From the NCBI GenBank assembly GCA_963989385.1, contig OZ022502.1, positions 15,549,001 through 15,613,000 of the forward strand: a DNA stretch of 64,000 nt. The letters are read 5' to 3'. The translations under genes were made by a program, and so were the position numbers. This document shows, in pieces, positions 20,995 through 31,662 of this stretch. The stretch is from Ctena decussata. Lineage: Eukaryota > Mollusca > Bivalvia > Lucinida > Lucinidae. Below the pieces are notes generated by a model, which was given only the letters and a program-made list of their open reading frames with translations, had not been told where the DNA came from and ran no database searches. Within the stretch, counting starts at the first letter, position 1. Every line of letters begins with the position of its first letter.

Positions 20995-22739
20995 AAATAT
21001 CATCATCATGTGTTCTGAAAGCATCATGCAAAGGAAATCCAAAGCGTTTAATTACATTACCATAATTATTTTATGCATGAGTCTGACTATTCTAAGAGAC
21101 TCATGAAATGTGATCAATATTCAATTAAAGTCATAAAGATAGATATTTTATTATGATCGAGATAAGAATATTAGCCTCAGGAAATACCTTGACACCTGCG
21201 ATTATCGCATACTGTCGTTAAGTTTCGGAGATCAACCGAAAGATCTCTGGAGATCTACCTGTCTAAGACGAAACTCAATAACCTAGATGACGAAGTACGA
21301 GTATTCTGCCAGATGTTTGAACAAACCTGATAGTTGGCAACCATTTCTAAATGGTTCTGAAGAAGAAGATTTTTGAATATTTTTCTACGTTTTACTATGG
21401 TTCGAACCCTAGACACCCTAGGGTTTGGCCATTTTGGACCCTGGGGCAATCATTTGAATAATCTTGGTAAAGGACCACAAGGCAATACTAAAAGCTAAAT
21501 TTCAAGCCTCTGAGCCAAGTGGTTCTAAAGAAGAAGATTTTTTAAATATTTTTCTACGCATTTCTATGGTTCAAACCCAGAACTCCCTGGGGCAGGGCCA
21601 TTTTTGACCCTGGCGCCATCATTTGGACAAACTTGGTAAGAGACCACTAGGCAATGCATCATTCCAAATTTCAAGCATCTGCATTAAGGGGTTCTGGTGA
21701 AGAAGATTTTTAAGTGCATTTTTATTTCGAACCGAAGACTCCCCACCCAGGAGTATTTTAGATCCCAGGGCCACCATTTTGTAGGAGTCCAGGCAATGCA
21801 TCATATCAAATTTCAAGCATCTGAGCCAAGTTGTTCTGAAGAAGAAGATTTTTGAATAGCTTCCTATGTATTTCTATGGCTCAAACTCAGGACTCCCTGC
21901 CGCAGGGCCATTTTGGACCAGGGGGGCCATCATTTGAACACACGTGGTATAAGGACTATCAGGCAATGCTACATACCAAAGTTCAAGCATCTAAGCCTTG
22001 CGGTTCCGGAGAAGAAGATTTTTGAAAAAAAATTATCTATGTATTTCTATGGGTCAAACCTGGGACTCCCTGCCCCGTGGCCATTTTGGACCCTGGGGTC
22101 ACCATTTGAACAAACTTCGTAGAGGACCACTAGGCAATGTTACAAACGATATTTCAAGCATCTGAGCCATGTAATTCTGGAGAAGAAGATTTATAAGAAT
22201 ATTTTAGTTTCGAACCCAAGACCACCTGTCACAGGGCCATTATGGACCCCGGGGCCATCATTTGAACAAACTTGGTAAAAGCCTACTAGGCAATGCATCA
22301 AACCAAATTTCAAGCATCTGAGCCTTGCGGGTCTGAAGAAAAATTCTGAATATTTTTCTATGTATTTTCATAAGTCGAACCCAAGACCCCCTGGGGCCGG
22401 GCCATTTTGGACCCTGGGGCCATCATTTGAACAAACTTGGTGAAGGAACACTAGGTAATGCTACATACCAAATTTCAAGCATCTGAGCCTTGCAGTTCTG
22501 AAGTAGAAGATTTTTGAATATTTTCCTTTGTATTTCTATGGTTCAAACTTGGGACTCCCTGCCCCGGGGCCATTTTGGACCCTGGGGCCACCATTTGAAC
22601 AAACTTGGTAGAGAACCACAAGGCAATGCTACATACCAAATTTCAATCATCTGAGCCAAGCAGTTCTGGAGAAGAAGATTTTTAAGTATATTTTTAGCTC
22701 ACCTGAGCCTTTAGGCTCATAGGTGAGCTTATAGTATAG

Positions 22740-25700
22740 CCAGGCATCCGTCGTCCGTCCGTCGTCCGTCAACATTTTCAAACATCTTCTTCTCCGAAAC
22801 CGCTGGGCCGATCAAAGCCAAATTTTATATGGAGCCTCCATGGGTTGGGGGAACGAAAGTTTGTTGGGGGTATCTGGGTCTCATGACCAAGATGGCCGCC
22901 ACGCCCATATATGGTAAAAACCCTTCAAAAATCTTCTTCTCCAGAACCAAAAGGCCTATGACCTTGATACTTGGTATGTAGTATCGGGCATGCGGGCCCA
23001 TCATAGTTTGTTCAAATCATGACCTTGCGGTGACCTTGACCTAATTTACGGCATGGTCAACTTTGGAACGTTAGGCTTTTATATGGGAAAACGCTTAAAC
23101 GGTGGATTTCTCAGAAACTATTTAAGTCTAAGGTACAATACTTGGTATACATGGTCGACTAAATGACCAGATGAAGATATTATGTCACTAAAGGTCAAGG
23201 TCATTCCGTCGGACCATCCGTCGTTAAGATTTTCAAACATCTTCTCCTCTGAAACCACTGGGCCGATTAAAGCCAAATTTCATATGGAGTCTCAGTGGGG
23301 TGGGGGAATGAAAGTTTATACCCGGGGTCTGGGTCACATGACCAAGATGGCCGCCATGCCCATATATGGTAAAAACCCTTCAAAAATCTTCTTCTCAAGA
23401 ACCAAAAGGCCTATGACCTTGATACTTGGTATGTATCATTGGGCATGCGGGCCTATCATAGTTTGTACAAATCATGACCTTGCGTTGACCTTGACCTAAT
23501 TTACGGCATGGTCAACTTTGGTACGTTAGGCTTTTATATGGGAAAACGCTTATACAGTGGATTTCTCAGAAACTATTTAAGTCTAAGGTACAATATGTTG
23601 TATACATGGTCAAACAAATGACCAGATGAAGATATTATGTCACTAAATGTCAAGGTCATTCCGTCGGACCATCCGTCGTTAAGATTTTCAAACATCTTCT
23701 CCTCTGAAACCACTGGGCCGATTGAAGCCAAATTTCATATGGAGTCTCAGTGGGATGGGGAAACGAAAGTTTGTACCCGGGGTTTGGGTCACATGACCAA
23801 GATGGCTGCCATGCCCATATATGGTAAAAACCCTTCAAAAATCTTCTTCTCAAGAACGAAAATGCTTATGACCTTGAAACTTGGTATGTAGCATCGGGCA
23901 TGCGGGCCCATCATAGTTTATACAAATGATGACCTTGCATTGACCTTGACCTAATTTATGGCATGGTCAACTTTGGTATGTTAGGCTTTTATATGGGAAA
24001 ACGCTTAAACAGTGGATTTCTCAGAAACTGTTTAAGTCTAAGGTACAATACTTGGTATACATGGTCAACTAGATGACCAGATGAAGATATTATGTCACTA
24101 AAGGTCAAGGTCATTCCGTCAGACCATCCGTCGTCAAGATTTTCAAACATCTTCTCCTCTGAAACCACTGGTCTGATTGAAGCCAAATTTCATATGGAGT
24201 CTTAGTGGGATGGGGGAACGAAAGTTTGTACCCGGGGTCTGGGTCACATGACCAAGATGGCCTCCATGTCTATATATGGTAAAAACCCTTCAAAAATCAT
24301 CTTCTCCAGAACCAAAAGGCCTATGACCTTGAAACTTGGTATGTATCATCGGGCATGCGGGCCCAACATAGTTTATACAAATGATGACCTTGCATTGACC
24401 TTGACCTCATTTACGGCATGGTCAACTTTGGTACGTTAGGCTTTTATATGGAAAAACGCTTAAACAGTGGATTTCTCAGAAACTATTTAAGTCTAAGGTA
24501 CAATATGTTGTATACATGGTCAAACAAATGACCAGATGAAGATATCATGTCTTTAAAGGTCAAGGTCATTCTGTCAGACCATCCGTCGTCAAGATATTCA
24601 AACATCTTCTTCTCTGACACCACTGGAGAGATTGAAGCCAAATTTTATTTGGAGTCTCAGTGGGATGGGGGAACGAAAGTTTGTACCCGGGGTCTGGGTG
24701 ACATGACCAAGATGGCCGCCATGCCCATATATGGTAAAAACCCTTCAAAAATCTTCTTCTCCAGAACCAAAAGGCCTTTGACCTTGAAACTTGGTATGTA
24801 GCTTTGGCCATGCGGGCCCATCTTAGTTTATACAAATGATGACCTTGCGTTGACCTTGACCTAATTTACGGCATGGTCAACTTTGGTATTTTAAGCTTTT
24901 ATATGGGAAAACGCTTATATAGTGGATTTCTCAGGAACTATTTAAGTCTAATGTACAATGTGTGGTATATATGGTCAACTAAATGACCACATGAAGATAT
25001 TATGTTACTGAAGGTCAAGGTCATTTTGTCGGTCTGTCCGTCATCAAGATTTTCAAACAGCTTCTCCTTTGAAACCACTGGGGAGATTGAAGCCAAATTT
25101 CATATGGTGTCTCAGTGGGATAGGGGAACGAAAGTTTATACCCGGGGTCTGGGTGACATGACCAAGATGTCCGCCATGCCCATATATGGTAGAAACCCTT
25201 CAAAAATCTTCTTCTCTAGAACCAAAAGGCCTATGACCTTGTAACTTGGTATGTAGCATTGGGCATGCGGGCCCATCATAGTTTATACAAATGATGACCT
25301 TGCATTGACCTTGATCTAATTTACGACATGGTCAACTTTGGTATGTTAGGCCTTTATATGGGAAAACTTTTTGTCACTGAAGGTCAAGGTCATTTTTTCG
25401 GTCTGTCCGTTATCAAGATTTTCAAAACATCTTCTCCTCTGAAACCACTGGTCTGATTGAAGCAAAATTTCATATGGAGTCTAAGTGTGATCAGGGAATA
25501 AAAGTTTGTTCTCGGGGTCTTGGCCAAGATGGCCGCCATGCCCGTATATGGTAAAAATCCTTCAAAAGCTTCTTCTCCAGAACCAAAAGGCGTATGACCT
25601 TGAAACTTGGTATGTAGCTTTGGGCACTCAAGCCCATCATAGTTTATACAAATGATCGTGCGTTTACCTTGGCCTAATTTATGACACTGTCAACTTTGGT

Positions 25701-26230
25701 ACATTATGCAGGCTTTTATATGGGAAAATGCTTAAACAGTGGATTTTTCAGAAACTGTTTAAGTCTAAGGTGCAATATTTGGTATATATGGTTGACTAAA
25801 TGACCAGATGAAGATATTTTGTTGTTAAAGGTCAAGGTCATTCTTTGTCTTTTGTACATGGTCATTGAGATTGTGTCACCCGTCAACATTTTCAAACATC
25901 TTCTCAGAGGCCACTAGGGTCAATTGAAGCCATATTTCATATGGAGCTTCACCGGCTTAAAGGAACCATAGTTTGTTCAGATGGTCTTGGTCACTTGATC
26001 AAGATGGCCACCATGCCCATATATGGTAAAAACTCTTCAAAAGTCTTTTTCTCGAGAACGGAAAGGCCTATAACCTTGAAACTTGGTACCGGTATGTAGC
26101 ATTGGGCACTCAGGCCCATCATAGTTTATACAAATGATTACTGTATTTCATATAGAGCTTTAATACTGGGTCAAAGGAATCAAAGTTTGTTCAGATGGTC
26201 ATTGTCACATGAACATGGTGGCCGCCACAC
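22740..26230. repeat. 455-bp tandem repeat array, about 7-8 units
   Basis: The marker TCAAGGTCATTCCGTCGGAC recurs at about 23200, 23655, 24110, 24565 and 25020, a 455-bp period; later units near 25375, 25830 and 26150 are shortened. Each unit contains ATGACCAAGATGGCCGCCAT, CCCATATATGGTAAAAACCC and TGACCTTGACCTAATTTACG. Adjacent units are about 90 percent identical by eye. Similar units occur in the elements at 49862-52237 and 59236-61621. Confidence 0.92.
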
Positions 26231-26334
26231 CCATATATGATAAAAACCCTTCAGAAATCTTTGTCCAGAAACAAAGGCCCAAAGACCTTATGGCTTGGTA
26301 TATAGAATTGGGACTCAACATTAATCCTCAAGGG

Positions 26335-26390
26335 AGCGGGGTTATCTGCCCCTGCCCTGGTGCTATATACATGTATAAAAGCATTAAAAT
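26335..26390. repeat. GGGGTTATCTGCCCCTGCC motif block
   Basis: The reverse complement of blocks at 14205-14245 (ATACATGTATATAG with GGGGCAGATAACCCC), so a piece shared with the DNA repeat inside the LINE. Confidence 0.6.
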
Positions 26391-26850
26391 ATATACCAGG
26401 ACCAAGTGTCAGGTGAGCTACAGGACCATTGGTCCTCTGGTAGTTTCGAACCCAAGACTCCCTGCACCAGGGTCATTTTGAATCCTGGGGCCACCATTTG
26501 AACAAATGTTGTAGAGAACCACTAGGCAATGCTACATACCAAATTTCAAGCATATGAGCCAAGCAGTTCTGGAGGAGAAGATTTTTAAGTATATTTTTGT
26601 TTCAAACCCAAGACCCCCAGCCCAAAGGCCATTTTGGACCCTGGGGCCACCATTTGAACAAACTTGGTATAGAGGTCCACTAGACAATGCTTCATACCAA
26701 ATATCAAAGACCTAGGCCAAGCGGTTTCAGAGAAGATGTCATTTAAAGCAAATTGTTGACGACACACGACGGACGACTGACGACACACGACGGACGACGG
26801 GCACTGAGTGATCACAATAGCTCACCCTGAGCCTATGGCTCAGGTGAGCT

Positions 26851-27340
26851 AAAAAGCTGCGAGTGCCAAGACCAGTCTGCAGTAATCAAACACACACGGT
26901 TTTTAAATTTATTCGTATATGTCAGAACATTACTATATTCTTGCTGAACATGAAGCTATACATGTATACCTAACTGCACTTTTGGGTGTGTAGTCAGATC
27001 TGTCTGCATAACCGCTCATGTCTAGAAGTCACTGTTCGTTCGACACAGCGGGAGCAGTAAAGACTTCACTAAGGACGCCCAGCTGCACTGGCAGGTAATT
27101 TTTCCATCTCGAATTACTGTTAGCGCATAAGAAATAAAAAGGAAGTATGCCTCTAGCCCAGACCAGCCTGCTCAATTATACCGTCTCATTATGGTCTTCA
27201 GCATTCGAGACTTCAGGATGGCTCACAGAACAGTTCCCGATCACTTCGTGGTCAGAATGTATTAGAGTCCACTCATCAGATTGAACGTCTTCGGTGTTTT
27301 GCACATAGCCAGTTTAGGTTATTTACAACCATTTACCAAC
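26851..27340. other. No recognisable feature
   Basis: Mixed-composition sequence with no long ORF or family match. Confidence 0.35.
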
Positions 27341-27351
27341 CAATGCACTGG

Positions 27352-27412
27352 GCAAACAGCGTCGAAACAACATAGAATCAACGTTGATTCGACGGAATGA
27401 CATTGACTCAAC
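27352..27412. repeat. Phased ACGT palindromic repeat, site 4
   Basis: Core cytosines in CAGCGTCGAAACAACATAG, AATCAACGTTGATTCGACGG and AATGACATTGACTCAACGATG are spaced 11, 11, 11, 8 and 11 bp, identical to site 3. The centre is AATCAACGTTGATT. Confidence 0.7.
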
Positions 27413-27505
27413 GATGATTTAATTTTGAGTGAAAGATGCTGGATTTGGTTTTTGTAATTTTGAGGAAAAAACAATATTTATTCATTCATAATCCTCTCAC
27501 ACTTA

Positions 27506-27925
27506 GGGCGCGTTGACACGAGCAAAGTTTCTATGTCACAGAAACTTTAACTAAGAAAGTATGACAAACATTTTGCGTTTACACGGAGCAAATTATTTGT
27601 TAAAGAAAATGTGCCATAGAATCTTTGTCACATAAACTTTGGCAATGAAATATTTGCTGCAGTGACATCACCAAATATTATTCGTCAAAGTTACCTGCAG
27701 CTATGAAACAAAATCTTTGTCACATTTTCCACGCTTGTAGCAATGTTCTTTGTTACATAATCTTTAGCAAACTTCTCCGTTTACACGGACAAATTTAATT
27801 TATCGAAGTAACTTTACTATATATATTTGTCAAAGAAACATTGGCATATTTTGGCATTTACACGAGCAAATTTTTCTGTGACAAACCTACTTTGTCATAG
27901 AAACTTTGGTCGTGTAAACGCGCCC
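27506..27925. mobile_element. PIF/Harbinger-like MITE with TTA target duplication
   Basis: Ends GGGCGCGTTGACACGAGCAA (continuing AGTTTCTATG) and the inverted partner GGGCGCGTTTACACGACCAA give about 31 bp of inverted repeat. The trinucleotide TTA flanks both sides (27503-27505 and 27926-27928), as expected for PIF/Harbinger (TWA). The interior repeats CAAAGTTTCTTTGTCACA-like modules several times. No transposase. Confidence 0.82.
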
Positions 27926-28009
27926 TTATTAGTTTAAATGATTCTTTAAATCAGTCAGTTGATTAGTACATAGTAGGAGTCTGTTTGAACTTTGTTATAT
28001 ATCACCCAG

Positions 28010-28110
28010 CAGGCACAAAACGTCGGAAGGCGCCTAAAGACGTGGATGCGACGTCATTACGTCGTATCGACGTCAGCTTGACGTCGGTAAAGCGTCATGT
28101 GTCTGCTCGA
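28010..28110. repeat. Phased ACGT palindromic repeat, site 5
   Basis: Bounded by CCAGCAGGCACA and TGTGTCTGCTCG. CGTC-type cores lie at 28021, 28031, 28041, 28052, 28060, 28071, 28082 and 28093, giving spacings 10, 10, 11, 8, 11, 11 and 11. A spurious 61-codon ORF covers it. Confidence 0.8.
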
Positions 28111-28387
28111 CACGTGGAAATAGAAGAAAAGACTAAGCCCGACGTAAATTCCTGGCACTATGAGCGTTAGCTTCATTTGTTGTACTAAACGCCTATATTC
28201 GGTCTCGAAACAAAAATAAAATATGCATTGTTAATTTTCATCTGCCATCATCTCAGAGCGCTAGCACAAAGTCTTACAATAACCGTTGAAAGATCAAGAG
28301 ATCCCCGAATCCACCTTGTAGTATGTGAAAGGTCACCTATCGAGTCGAGTACCTTTCACACCCCTGGTTAACTATGTATATACAAGG

Positions 28388-28534
28388 GTTGTTACGATAC
28401 GAAAAAGAGCTGTTACGAAACGAAAAAAGTAATAGTTACCAAACGAACTGATGACGACCTGATGACCAGGTCGTTTAGTAACTATGATTTTTTCGTTTCG
28501 TAATGTTCAGCTCTTTTTCGTTTCGCAACATATT
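28388..28534. repeat. Hairpin element (TGTTACGAAACGAAAAA)
   Basis: Left arm TGTTACGATACGAAAAAGAG and right arm CTCTTTTTCGTTTCGCAACA are inverted; a second pair AAAAAAGTAATAGTTACCAAACGA / TCGTTTAGTAACTATGATTTTTT lies inside. The tip is GACCTGATGACCAGGTC. Confidence 0.75.
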
Positions 28535-28712
28535 TGATAACAAAGTCAACCAGGTGTGTTTGAGGTGCTAGAAGGTGGAATTCTCTCAAATGCTATTATA
28601 AGACTATACAAATTTAGTACATGGGTACTGAGACGATGGCAGATGAAAGTTAACATTGCAGCTCAAATCCAAGATAAAAGGCGATTGTTGGACTATATAC
28701 GTAAGCCTTCCC

Positions 28713-28812
28713 AGCGGGCACAGGATGTCAAAATGACGTCGAACTGACGTCGATACGACGTCATTATGTCTCAACAACGTCAATACGACGCCATTTCGAC
28801 GTTATGTGCCTG
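28713..28812. repeat. Phased ACGT palindromic repeat, site 6
   Basis: Bounded by CCAGCGGGCACA and TGTGCCTGCGGG. The cores start at 28724, 28735, 28746, 28757, 28765, 28776, 28787 and 28798: spacings 11, 11, 11, 8, 11, 11 and 11, a mirror-symmetric series. Most cores read GACGTC. Confidence 0.88.
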
Positions 28813-28829
28813 CGGGATTAGATCAATGC

Positions 28830-29000
28830 TCCTAAAGACGGAATACCAACGAAGTGGTATGTGCCTCCAGCGTAGACTTAGATCAACCTTGGCATCGTCC
28901 CAGTCTGGTCAGAGTCTTCGCTCTGCGCTGAAGGGTGGCTAAGGGTCTCGGCTAGCTCCATGCGGACAGCGAACACTCTGATCAAACTGGAAGGATGAAA
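28830..29000. mobile_element. MITE, GAGCCGCGACAC family, copy 4 (ends lost)
   Basis: The interior motifs CCAGTCTGGTCAGAGTCTTC and TCCATGCGGACAGCGAACAC match copies 1 to 3, but neither terminal inverted repeat survives. Confidence 0.6.
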
Positions 29001-29163
29001 TACCTCGCAACGTGCAAGATCTACACTGGATCTCGCATAAGCTCCTGGATTATCGACGCTACTTGCGGACGAATCATGCTCTATCTCACTTATAGCACAA
29101 TACCCAGAGTAGACTTTACCAATTCCCTACCTTTGCTTTCAGCCGAGTCAGTCAATTACCATA

Positions 29164-29293
29164 CATGCAAAAGTGGCTGTCGACCGAGACAATCGACAGC
29201 AGTATCAGCTTGGTCGAAAGTCATTACAATAGTACCATTTAGCGTTACTGGTAATGCTTACGATCGTATTCTCGGTCGATAGCCACTTTGCAT
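29164..29293. repeat. Short hairpin element (ATGCAAAAGTGGCTGTCGACCG)
   Basis: The left arm ATGCAAAAGTGGCTGTCGAC and right arm GTCGATAGCCACTTTGCAT are inverted repeats extending through CGAGA/TCTCG; total 130 bp. Confidence 0.75.
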
Positions 29294-29330
29294 AGTACAG
29301 ACTCGGCCGAAAGCACAGGTAACCAAATTG

Positions 29331-29500
29331 GTATTATCCCCGTCGTAATATGTGTCTTGAGTTTACAAAAATCCCAGCACTGATTAATGAGATGTAGAGC
29401 GGACATGAAAGTTTACTGACAGACGGACGAACTACAGCTACACGGACGGATAACGCCACGACATAATACGACCCATCTATCGAAGGGGGTCTAAAAATGA
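29331..29500. repeat. Fragment of a GACGGACG-type DNA repeat
   Basis: Contains CAGACGGACGAACTACAGCT, ACACGGACGG and CATAATACGACCC before GAAGGGGGTC, the same order as the right end of the insertion at 14500-14602. Ends not resolved. Confidence 0.4.
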
Positions 29501-29817
29501 TCATTGCTGATACCAATCAGTGATGCGCTACCTAAACGCATCATCAACAACAAGCTTCTCTTGATAAACACGGGTAAATTCTGCTACGATCATCTTTGCT
29601 AGCCAAGGGTACTAAGCCCACTTTGTTCCTTACCATTTGCCGACGACCTATTAGCAAATCAGATTTCCCACAGCGCCGCCCTTTGGCTGCAGCAAATTGC
29701 TCCCCCGGTGTGTTATTTTTAGATCAGAAGATCTGTTTCAAAACACAGTTTTTGCACAACTTCGCATGATCATTTAAAAACACTAATGAATTGGTTAGTC
29801 TTGACTGCTACTCCTGT
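29501..29817. other. No recognisable feature
   Basis: No ORF or repeat recognised. Confidence 0.3.
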
Positions 29818-30010
29818 TTGGTTGTTGGTTGGTTATTTTGGATTTAACGGCTCCTTGAGACAGTATTTCAGTCTATATCGAGCCGTCCTGTTTGGTAACT
29901 AACGGTATCCACGATGTTTTCTGTTCTGTTCTGTTTCAATTCTCGTAACGACGTTCCCCAAATGGCTCAGCGGTGCGTAACTATAGTTGCACACACCTGG
30001 CGCCGAGTGT
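29818..30010 (-). mobile_element. SINE-like repeat, GGGCCGTTAAA family with alternative head
   Basis: On the minus strand the 3' end is GACGGCTCGATATAGACTGA, then ACTGTCTCAAGGAGCCGTTAAAT and an (AACC)n tail. The head (GGACACTCGGCGCCAGGTGT, then GCACCGCTGAGCCATTTGGGG) differs from the copies at 2240 and 38120 but is shared with 42899-42990. So one 3' end is attached to two different heads. Confidence 0.62.
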
Positions 30011-30173
30011 CCATCTATCACGATATTTTCTATCGACAAAGCGCCTATTATTCGGAAAATATTTTGTTACGGATACCGTAATTTGATTGGCTGTGATAGA
30101 AGTTGTTCGCATCCAAGAATGGGGCAGTGGGAAATTCGATTTACGAATATGCCCTTGGCCAAGGGTACGTAAA

Positions 30174-30318
30174 GCCTTATTCACACGATCAAAGTTTCTT
30201 TGTCACAGAAACTTTAACAAAGAAAGTTTAATTTGTCATATTTTTTTTCATTCATGCGAGCACATTTTTCTATGACAAACCTACTTAGTCACAGGAACTT
30301 TGCCCGTGTGAACGAGGC
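30174..30318. mobile_element. Short relative of the Harbinger-like MITE
   Basis: Ends GCCTTATTCACACGATCAAA and (inverted) GCCTCGTTCACACGGGCAAA, with internal TTTCTTTGTCACAGAAACTT and TTTCTATGACAAACCTACTT shared with 27506-27925. It is about one third the length. The flanking TAA/TTA bases are suggestive only. Confidence 0.65.
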
Positions 30319-31065
30319 TTATTAAGGCATCCTTGGCTTGCGAAGATGTGCTACGACATAAAATAATGCCTTTTCAATTCAAAATGTTGAAGAAAACAAG
30401 TACACTACAGATATAGCAGCGAACTGACCAACACCTGGGACCAACTCTGCAAAACGTTTTACTTCAATATGACTGATATATCCCGTATCGAAATGTATTT
30501 CATCCGTCCGTTTTTTTTCCGTAGAAAGCGACTACCATGACCCGTATATGTGAAAATTCCATATGGTATGAAAGACGCCGCTTTTGCTCAAGTGTTATCA
30601 ATCAACGTGATCTTACTTATGAATTTATATTTGCTATAGATATCTGGCTACCAAAAACCATCATTTTTTTATAAGTTATTTACTTCTGGGAGAAATTAAG
30701 ATTACAAAGACAAAAATCGATGGCAAAATTCATCCTTTTCATATTCTTGTGAAATTTCTCGTCAGTAACGAAAATAAAAACGGAAACGATGGCATGGAAA
30801 TATGTACATGATTACATACAAAAACGACAACTACCTATCTGCCTCAAAATACATGCATAAAGTAGAAAAAATAAAGACAATAACTCACCCGCGAAAAGGC
30901 ACGTGCCTCGGTAAACATCTGTATTTTCTGTACCCGACCGGATTCTAACAAAATGTTAAAGGTCGAATGTACGGTGTGTGGAGTAAGTGTTCTATATTTC
31001 AAATGGTGCGTGTTTAAGCCACATCATCTACCCAGACGTTATTCAAATGTAACTGTTAAAACTGT

Positions 31066-31095
31066 ACGAGGGATGTTCAGAAAGTTCTGTTCGTG
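31066..31095 (+). mobile_element. Solo mariner-like terminal sequence
   Basis: TACGAGGGATGTTCAGAAAG follows CTG-TA and resembles the terminal inverted repeat of mariner-family elements. No partner terminus or transposase was found nearby, so at best it is a relic end. Confidence 0.4.
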
Positions 31096-31662
31096 TCGTC
31101 TTATTCTGGTCACCATCACAAATACAGAACTGCTGGTGGCGAAAGTATATTAAGCTAGGATATGTCTGTACAACTCTTTAAACACGAAGTATATTTTCTA
31201 AAGGACACAATTTGAACATTTTTGAAAGAGGTATACCCTACAGCCAATGCAATGGTTTACTTAAGAAGGTCATAGTTTTTTTTTCATCATTGCTACTAAA
31301 ACACAGTCCCCAGGCAGCTGTCGCGGAAATTATATTTAATCTAGGTCCATGCCCTCCCGTTAATTTGGAATATCTGCATTCTATATAGTAGCCAATTCTA
31401 CCTTTTTGCTAAAGTTATAATGATGTTGTAACGACAACAAGTGTCTTAAAATTTAAAAGCTTGTCAGGAAAAGCCTTTGCATGAGCCAATTCGAAACCGT
31501 CAAAAAATGGAATTGATATTAAAAACAAAGCTGCTACAATCTTTCAAAAATGATGTTGACGTCGGCTTAAATAATGTCGTAAGAACGCGCATTGCTTAGC
31601 AAGGTCTGAATGGATATCGTTTACCATCCTTCTATCCTTTAAATGAATACCGAAAGCAACGA

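Larger units (their letters stand above)
22693..26442 (+). mobile_element. Inner hairpin-capped element with 455-bp tandem units
   Basis: Starts AGCTCACCTGAGCC-TTTA-GGCTCATAGGTGAGCT (terminal hairpin), followed by CCGTCGTCCGTCCGTCGTCC. It ends CAGGTGAGCTACAGGACCAT-TGGTCCTCTGGT, in which AGGACCA-T-TGGTCCT is a hairpin followed by CTGGT. The outer repeat unit reads straight across the insertion (TATATTTTT then A/GTTTC), so no target duplication longer than one base is present. Hairpin, CTGG-like 3' terminus and lack of duplication suggest a Helitron/Helentron-derived non-autonomous element. The short ORFs within are repeat by-products. Confidence 0.78.
21300..26850 (-). mobile_element. Outer hairpin-capped element with ~165-180-bp tandem units
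   Basis: Read on the minus strand it begins at 26850 with AGCTCACCTGAGCCATAGGC-TCAGGGTGAGCT, then a CCGTCGTCCGTCGTGTGTCG run and GAAACCGCTTGGCC. Tandem units containing TTGTTCAAATGGTGGCCCC and TGGTATGTAGCATTGCCTAG follow. About eight units occupy 21300-22692 and two more occupy 26443-26760, because a second element (22693-26442) is inserted. The far end near 21300 lacks the usual ACAAGAGG terminus, so it is truncated. Confidence 0.75.

Noticed and set aside
22740..25244. Family of 80-105 codon genes (MSLKVKVIPSDHPS...)
   Set aside because: They recur at exactly 455 bp because of the tandem unit, are open on both strands, and vary by frameshift.
5577..28812. CRISPR-like array in the regularly spaced ACGT repeats
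   Set aside because: Spacing is 8 to 11 bp, the cores are four to six bases, the arrangement is palindromic and the genome is eukaryotic.
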